Shown here piece by piece: positions 58,983 to 64,000 of a stretch of 64,000 nt of DNA (positions within the stretch are counted from its first letter, which is position 1; each line of letters begins with the position of its first letter). The DNA comes from Philopedon plagiatum (lineage: Eukaryota > Arthropoda > Insecta > Coleoptera > Curculionidae). Below the pieces are notes generated by a model. The model searched no databases. It was not told the DNA's origin and saw nothing but the letters and a program-made list of their open reading frames with translations. Made by a program: the position numbers and the translations under genes. The stretch is taken from contig OZ020189.1 in NCBI GenBank assembly GCA_963971165.1, positions 5,208,001-5,272,000 on the forward strand. The letters are read 5' to 3'.

Positions 58983-60329
58983 ATAGTATTTACCAACAAC
59001 TGGTAACAAACAGAGCGATAGCCGAAAGTTACTAGGTTTTTGGTTTGGTAGTACTTGCATCTTACTAGTGATATTTGGTTTTGTTTACTTATTAAATAAA
59101 TTTTTCTTTTCAATAGTACATAGTACCAAAGAAAATTATCTTTATTTTCTTTGATAGTACTTAGGTTTCGACCTTCGTGGGCTACCAATCGATAATAAAA
59201 AACACTATACGAAAGGTAGAATGTCAAGTACAAATATATACACATACGGTGCTTTTTTTAACGTGGATTTGCATGGTAATTTTTCCACCCCATGTTAACT
59301 TTTGTTGTACTAAAAATTTTGTGCCAAATCTCGATAGGTACATACTTTAGGGTCTTCAATTCGCATTGAACGGTTTTTTTTCAGCAATTCCGTACCAATT
59401 TAAGGAAAATCTTTTCTTTTTTGATGATAACGAACTACAAATTAATTTGAACAATGCATGGAACTGGAAAATCAAAAACCTGACATACAGAGGTTAAAAA
59501 ATTTAAAACTTGTCGACAAAATGATGTAAAATATGTTTAGAAAAAATAATAAATAAAATACTTAAACGTGTTCATTTTTTTCCAGGCGGGGAAGGGAGGC
59601 AGAGCAAAATTTCAACTTTTTTCCGCAAATTACAAAATATTTTCTTTCTTTACCAAATCATTCCTAGTAGGCTCACTATCAAAAGAACTGAATTTGGCCT
59701 GGGTCCCATAAGTAGCAACAGCGATATACAACTTTAAAATCTCTTCCGACGCCCATGAACAATATGAACATTATGTTCTTTAAACAAATTTTCTCATTCG
59801 GTAAACGACACTTACTGCCTATGTATCGTAATTTACTATTAAACATACAACATACACCTCATATATTATTAACAATTATTTTTCAATTTGCCAAAATGGG
59901 CTGGTTTATCTCCTGGCCCTAAAAGACTTAGGTAACCGTGCAACTTTTTGTCGTCCAATTTATATAATACCTATAAAGTAAGTTAATACCCTAAAGTACA
60001 AGTATGTTATTAAAGTATATCTAAAGTAAAGTGTTTCCTTGGAGTAAAATATCAGAGGACTGAACTTTTAAAACTTAATCCCCTTTAGTTAGTTAAATGA
60101 GATTATGCCAAGGGATAGGGAGTCGCATTGAATTACGAACAACTTTGAAAATCTACAGAAAACTTTGCTTTTATTGCACTAATTAAATTTTATGTAAAGA
60201 ATAAAATTTGATTGATTTAATAACGGTGGCTTATTAACTTTTATATCTTTTAAGATTTGTTTACTTATTTAAATAATAACTTTTGATTATATTAAAAAAA
60301 CAGTTCCAAAGTAAAATGTTCAAAACACA
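58983..60329. other. AT-rich stretch without recognised feature
   Basis: The 99-codon minus-strand open stretch at 58946-59245 overlaps the repeat and has no domain. Nothing else could be supported. Confidence 0.4.
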
Positions 60330-61336
60330 CATCACAAACACAAAACACCAAAATCAAACGAAAATAAAACGGCGCGACCTGCCGTGGCAGCTTGATATGG
60401 CTCACTACCAACCCAGTATTGATCTATTGACTTTTGAAGATTGCTGTATACGACATTTTTCAAATTACCCCAAAGAAATATATCTAAAGGTGTGAGGCCT
60501 GGGCTATTTGCAGGCCAATGTAACGTTCCATATCTACCGATCCATTAGTTATAGTGATGGTTTAAAAAATTGCGAACCTCAATTACATTATGTGGAAGCG
60601 CTCCATATAATACGTCGACCTTCTTCAAGTGGCAATTCATCGAGAATATCTTCGATTTCATTTTCTACAAAATTAAGGTAGCGCCGGCTAGTTAATGCTC
60701 CCCGAACAAGCAATGGTCCTAGAATTGTATTTTGTAATATCCCGCACCAAACGTTGATTGAACTACGCCCCCGAAAAGCAATATCGGATTTTCATCCGAC
60801 CAAACATGAACATTTCGTCTATTAAACATTACCGCAGTTAAGAAAATTGCTTCATCTGTCCAAACGATAGAATGAAGTAAATTAGGATCTTGTCGCATTA
60901 TTTCGTTAATATTTGTGACAAAAGTATATCTCCTTTCTTTTTGATCAGCAGTAAGCTTTTGAACTGGCATAATTTTATATGGTCTATACTAAAAATACTT
61001 TAACGTTCTTTTAACTGTTCGATTAGTCAACATTTTATCTCTTCTTCCATATCTGAGATACCGCACACAATCGGGAATTGATTTTTTTGGATTCTCTTGA
61101 AAATAAAATAAAATCGCTAGGTCCATTTCTTCATTTCTTTCTCTTCTTCTTTTTCCATTGCCCAGAATTCCTCTTTTTTCTAGTTTTCTATTTGTTGTTA
61201 TTATGGTGTTTAATGATAGAGTTCTTTGTCCCTCTGCAATACTTTCTTCATATTGTCGTTAAGCCACTCTAACATTACTGTTATCTTTTATATATAATTT
61301 TAACATTTTGTATCTCTCATTAATAGAATAACTCAT
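60330..61336 (-). pseudogene. Mariner-type transposase, nearly complete but inactive
   Basis: Read from ATG at 61336: MSYSINERYKMLKLYIKDNS, NVRVA, a stop, RQYEESIAEGQRTLSLNTII, KLEKRGILG, LAILFYFQENPKKSIPDCVR, LTNRTVKRTLKYF, a stop, YRPYKIMPVQKLTADQKERR, LLHSIVWTDEAIFL (first catalytic D), FNRRNVHVWSDEN, then LLVRGALTSRRYLNFVENEI, EDILDELPLEEGRRI, the remains of the HDGAPPH block (GALPHNV, deletion), WIGRYGTLHWPANSPGLTPL, DIFLWGNLKNVVY. The third catalytic position is G (SPGL instead of SPDL). Two stops, frameshifts and the lost second D make it inactive. The 5' TIR lies at 61590-61778. Confidence 0.85.
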
Positions 61337-61589
61337 TTTGTATAAAAATAAAATTATAAATTCACGGTGACTAAAGTATTATTGTCAACCTTGACATTAA
61401 CGTTGACTTACTTACGAAGAAAATTTAAAAAGGTTTTCGTTCGCAACCTGCATAGTTACGTTTAAAGTATATTTATGCGAAATAATTTTTAATTTGAAAT
61501 ATTCAAAAAACGATTGAAAAACCGCACAGGGTATGTTATACAAAATGTGTCTAAAACTTCTCCCAGAATTCAAAAATATGATAAAAATC

Positions 61590-61778
61590 ATACCATCCAA
61601 TTTAAAATAAGCGAGAAAATCGATATTTTATACTTTTTTTTATTCGATGCTCAATTGTTTTGCTGATAAGATATATGAATGATCCATAAGAATTCCCAAA
61701 ACTTTCATATGTAACATTTTTCCATCTTTAAAAATAAAAAAGTTATAAAGCCTGTTCACTTTCATTTGGATATTCCTG
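61590..61778. mobile_element. 5' TIR of the minus-strand mariner
   Basis: Ends TTTGGATATTCCTG followed by TA. It is about 88% alike to the right half of the MITE at 52356-52660. It lies 250 bp upstream of the transposase ATG (minus strand), the expected place. The matching 3' TIR was not found near 60.3 kb, so the element is truncated there. Confidence 0.75.
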
Positions 61779-61854
61779 TACATAATTTATAAAAACTTTA
61801 ATAAACAATTTTCAGACTTTTTAATAAAATGGTGGTGGAAAAAGTAGAGACTCG

Positions 61855-62340
61855 CGGTAATAACTACTATTTCTTAATTTTCTTTAATCTGGGACGTAAC
61901 GTGGGCTTCTGAAGATAAGGGAAATGTAATCTAGTTACACAGGATTTAAAGGATGGGAGATTGGGTGGAAAGGAAAAACACCTGCAGGCAATTTGTTCCA
62001 TATTCCGGAGATCCTAAGTATGAATGAGAGATAAAAGTGGGATGTTCTAAGTTTTTGTACCTGGACAATAAAAGGATGTACCTATATGTATTGCGCTTCT
62101 CGTTCTGGTGGTCAGTCAAGCGGCTAGTTCTTGCGTGCAAAATCCATGAAAATATTGGAAGAAAATGGACAGATCCCCAAGAATGGAATGAGCGAGAGAT
62201 GAGAGTTTTCTTCTGATGACTGGGTCATTGATAGCTCTCTTTTGAGTAGAATCAATGATGTTAAATGTCTAATGTGATGCCGCTCCGCTTCCCAGATGTG
62301 GGAACAGTACTCAAGGTTTTATTAGCTCTTATTTGGAAAA
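61855..62340 (-). pseudogene. Jockey-like element 3' end, second copy
   Basis: On the minus strand: NLEYCSHIWEAERHHIRHL, then in another frame NIIDSTQKRAINDPVIRRKL, SSLAHSILGDLSIFFQYFHG and FCTQELAA with a stop. These are the same C-terminal blocks as at 54371-54585, plus the LEYCSHIW block upstream. The 3' untranslated part to about 61860 matches the first copy (for example CCTGCAGGCAATTT). One frameshift. 5'-truncated and dead. Confidence 0.75.
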
Positions 62341-62973
62341 CAAAGAGCGTATATAACTTGAAAGGGGCGAAGTTACCCATTACCGCTTGTGAATAATAAT
62401 CTATTATTTCTGAGGCTTTTTCTGAATGTATTCGTGCACTTTAACCTTTATAATAACTAAAAAAAACTAAACCCTTTTTATTGTCCGCATTTTGACCTAA
62501 TGGACTTTAAATATACATTATGAAACATAAAAGCTCTATAAGACTTCTAAACAAGATAAAACGCTTAGTATCTTCCAAAGCGTAAATTTGGTGGTCGGTC
62601 CAATACATATTAAGTTGAAATTTGCAATTTTAAATAGTTTTAAACTAAATCAATAAGGGTTTTAATTAAACTCTGGGGAACATTAAAGGGAGCGTTTGCA
62701 CAATTTTCCATTTTCCAATTAGTAAAATTTGCAATTTTCCAAATAATTAGCAATGGATTCCTTATAATAACTTATATTAAATATTGTAGAGGAAATTCTG
62801 ACGGTTACTGCTTGTATTTAATCTTCAGAATTAGGGCGTCAGAAGCTGTTTAGAATGTTAATGTTTCTTATTTAGTTTTGAGTTTACCTTGGCAACAAAG
62901 CATACTACTATTGTTGCTAAGGTTTCCTACAGGGAAGACAAAACATTAAAATTTTTGATATGGTAGTATATTT

Positions 62974-62976
<3 letters not shown>
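62341..62976. other. AT-rich stretch without recognised feature
   Basis: No supported feature. 62690-62760 has AATTTTCCA repeated a few times. Confidence 0.4.

Positions 62977-63039
<63 letters not shown>
62977..63039. repeat. (TA)n microsatellite
   Basis: 31 TA units, 20 bp before the left end of the last mariner-like element. Confidence 0.95.
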
Positions 63040-63040
<1 letters not shown>

Positions 63041-63417
63041 TATGTATTGAGGTCCATACAGCGTGTAACAAAAATATGGAAACCTCGAAATACTTGCAAA
63101 CCGTTCATCCGATTTTTATAAAATTTTGAACACTTAGGTATGAAATTACGCCCGTCCGCACTGTTGTCAAGTTTACCGTTTTTCTTAAATCGACAAAAAC
63201 TTTTATTTTTAATGGAACGCTCTGCATTTTATTTAATTTTCGAATTTAGCTTAAAATTCTGAATCCTTCTTTTTGGGAACATTTTATTCTAAAGTTAACA
63301 GCTTTTAAGAAAATGGTGGTCAAAAATCGTTCTTTTATTCTATTTTACCTTAAAATACCTGCACACGAAAGTTTACCTGAAATGTCTGACATTGTCAGTT
63401 TCGTTTACTTACAAAAA

Positions 63418-64000
63418 ATGGATCATTTAAACATAGATTCTCAACGTGGGCGATAACGCCCCCTTGTGGGCGATAACGCCCCCTTGTGGGCGTTTGAGAC
63501 TTTCGGGGGGGCAGTAGAAGACCCAGAGAAAGTTAGGGGGCATTGAGATGGCGCAGAGGGGGCGTGTGCAGATTAAAAAATATAGATGGGGGGCTCTAGA
63601 AAAAAAACATATTCTCAAAGTGGGCGGTGAATTTAACAGAAACCCAAATATTTGAAATTGTAATAATACTGAGTTATGGGGACAGAATGCGAACGCAACA
63701 AGAAGTCTGTAATACTTTTAATGACACATACCCTGACAGAAATCCATTAACTAAACTGTAAGTAAAGTTTAACAAAGAATCGTCAAACGAAAATGTAAAA
63801 AACGCTATACGCTCTGGCCGACCTAAAAGTGAAACAGATGGTGATTAGCTCTGAATGTATTACTCCGTTTAGAAGAAAATCCCCATCTTTCCACCAGAAT
63901 ACTGGGAAAAGAAAACAACGTTCACACATGTCCGTAGACCGTCTTCTGAAAACCGAATAGTTTCATCCGTACAAAATAAGACTTGTGCAAGAGCTTTCAG
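63418..64000 (+). pseudogene. Mariner transposase N-terminus, split by an insert
   Basis: A candidate start, MDHLNI (63418), is followed after the GC-rich insert by EIVIILSYGDRMRTQQEVCN, TFNDTYPDRNPLTKL, a stop, SKFNKESSNENVKNAIRSGR and PKSETDGD, then after frame changes LRLEENPHLSTRILGKENN and SVDRLLKTE, a stop, FHPYKIRLVQELS at the window edge. This is the bipartite helix-turn-helix DNA-binding region of mariner-like transposases, ending at the FHPYK.xLxQEL block that precedes the DDE domain. At least three breaks are present; catalytic blocks lie beyond the window, if they exist. Confidence 0.75.
63436..63633 (+). mobile_element. GC-rich hAT-like insert in the transposase
   Basis: ATTCTCAACGTGGGCGATAA and, 190 bp on, ATTCTCAAAGTGGGCGG frame a G-rich segment containing two tandem GTGGGCGATAACGCCCCCTT units (63446-63485). 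(T)TCTCAACGTGGGCG followed by G-rich sequence resembles one end region of ZBED-type hAT elements. It interrupts the transposase just after its first codons. No clear target duplication was seen. Confidence 0.45.

Larger units (their letters stand above)
63059..64000 (+). mobile_element. Mariner-like element, runs off the window
   Basis: Its left end is CAGCGTGTAACAAAAATATG after TA. About 350 bp of TIR or leader (with TGGAACGCTCTGCA near 63211, reminiscent of CACCCTG modules) precede the transposase N-terminus. The right end lies outside the window. Confidence 0.65.

Overview
This window looks like non-coding, repeat-dense DNA from an arthropod nuclear genome, most likely an insect and possibly a beetle. 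I infer this from the strong AT bias, long (TA)n tracts, the absence of operons or bacterial signals, a tRNA-derived SINE, and the mix of mariner/Tc1, hAT, RTE, Jockey and Penelope-like remnants. I see no intact conventional gene. Every protein match is a broken transposon or transposon-like gene.

Layout. 1-7.3 kb: an hAT-type MITE with an 8-bp target duplication, a TTAA-flanked element interrupted by a 1.7-kb long-TIR element, a CAGGGTG-type element, then two head-to-head inverted repeats between TA tracts. The first is a 250-bp-arm palindrome carrying a hammerhead-ribozyme-like core as in Penelope-like elements. 7.3-17 kb: mostly unrecognised AT-rich DNA, a composite minisatellite (12.3-13.1 kb) and two copies of one hairpin repeat. 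17-26.6 kb: a Jockey RT fragment, a 1.73-kb mariner derivative with a DUF4817-type spliced transposase, two related mariner fragments, an RTE-like 3' end, a 190-bp TA tract and another mariner. 27.7-35.3 kb: long-armed palindromic MITEs, a broken PIN-like/Cys-rich repetitive gene and a G-rich 16-bp minisatellite framed by inverted repeats.

36.8-42.2 kb: a small CACTG-ended MITE and two adjacent mariners, one with exactly matched 869-bp TIRs. 42.8-44.7 kb: the least explained region, a tandem array of about 440-490-bp units, each holding a short Cys-rich open stretch behind a splice-acceptor-like site. 44.8-46.2 kb: a TA-flanked element containing a separate ~415-bp-arm palindrome. 47.3-52.7 kb: a tRNA SINE, a palindromic MITE, an hAT (ZBED-like) fragment, a near-full mariner pseudogene and a MITE. 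54-64 kb: two Jockey 3' ends, a Tc1 remnant, a minus-strand mariner transposase and a mariner N-terminus interrupted by a GC-rich insert at the window end.

The elements do not form a pathway. They record successive, nested insertions. Non-autonomous copies here could only have been mobilised by transposases encoded elsewhere. Identities and coordinates were judged by eye.
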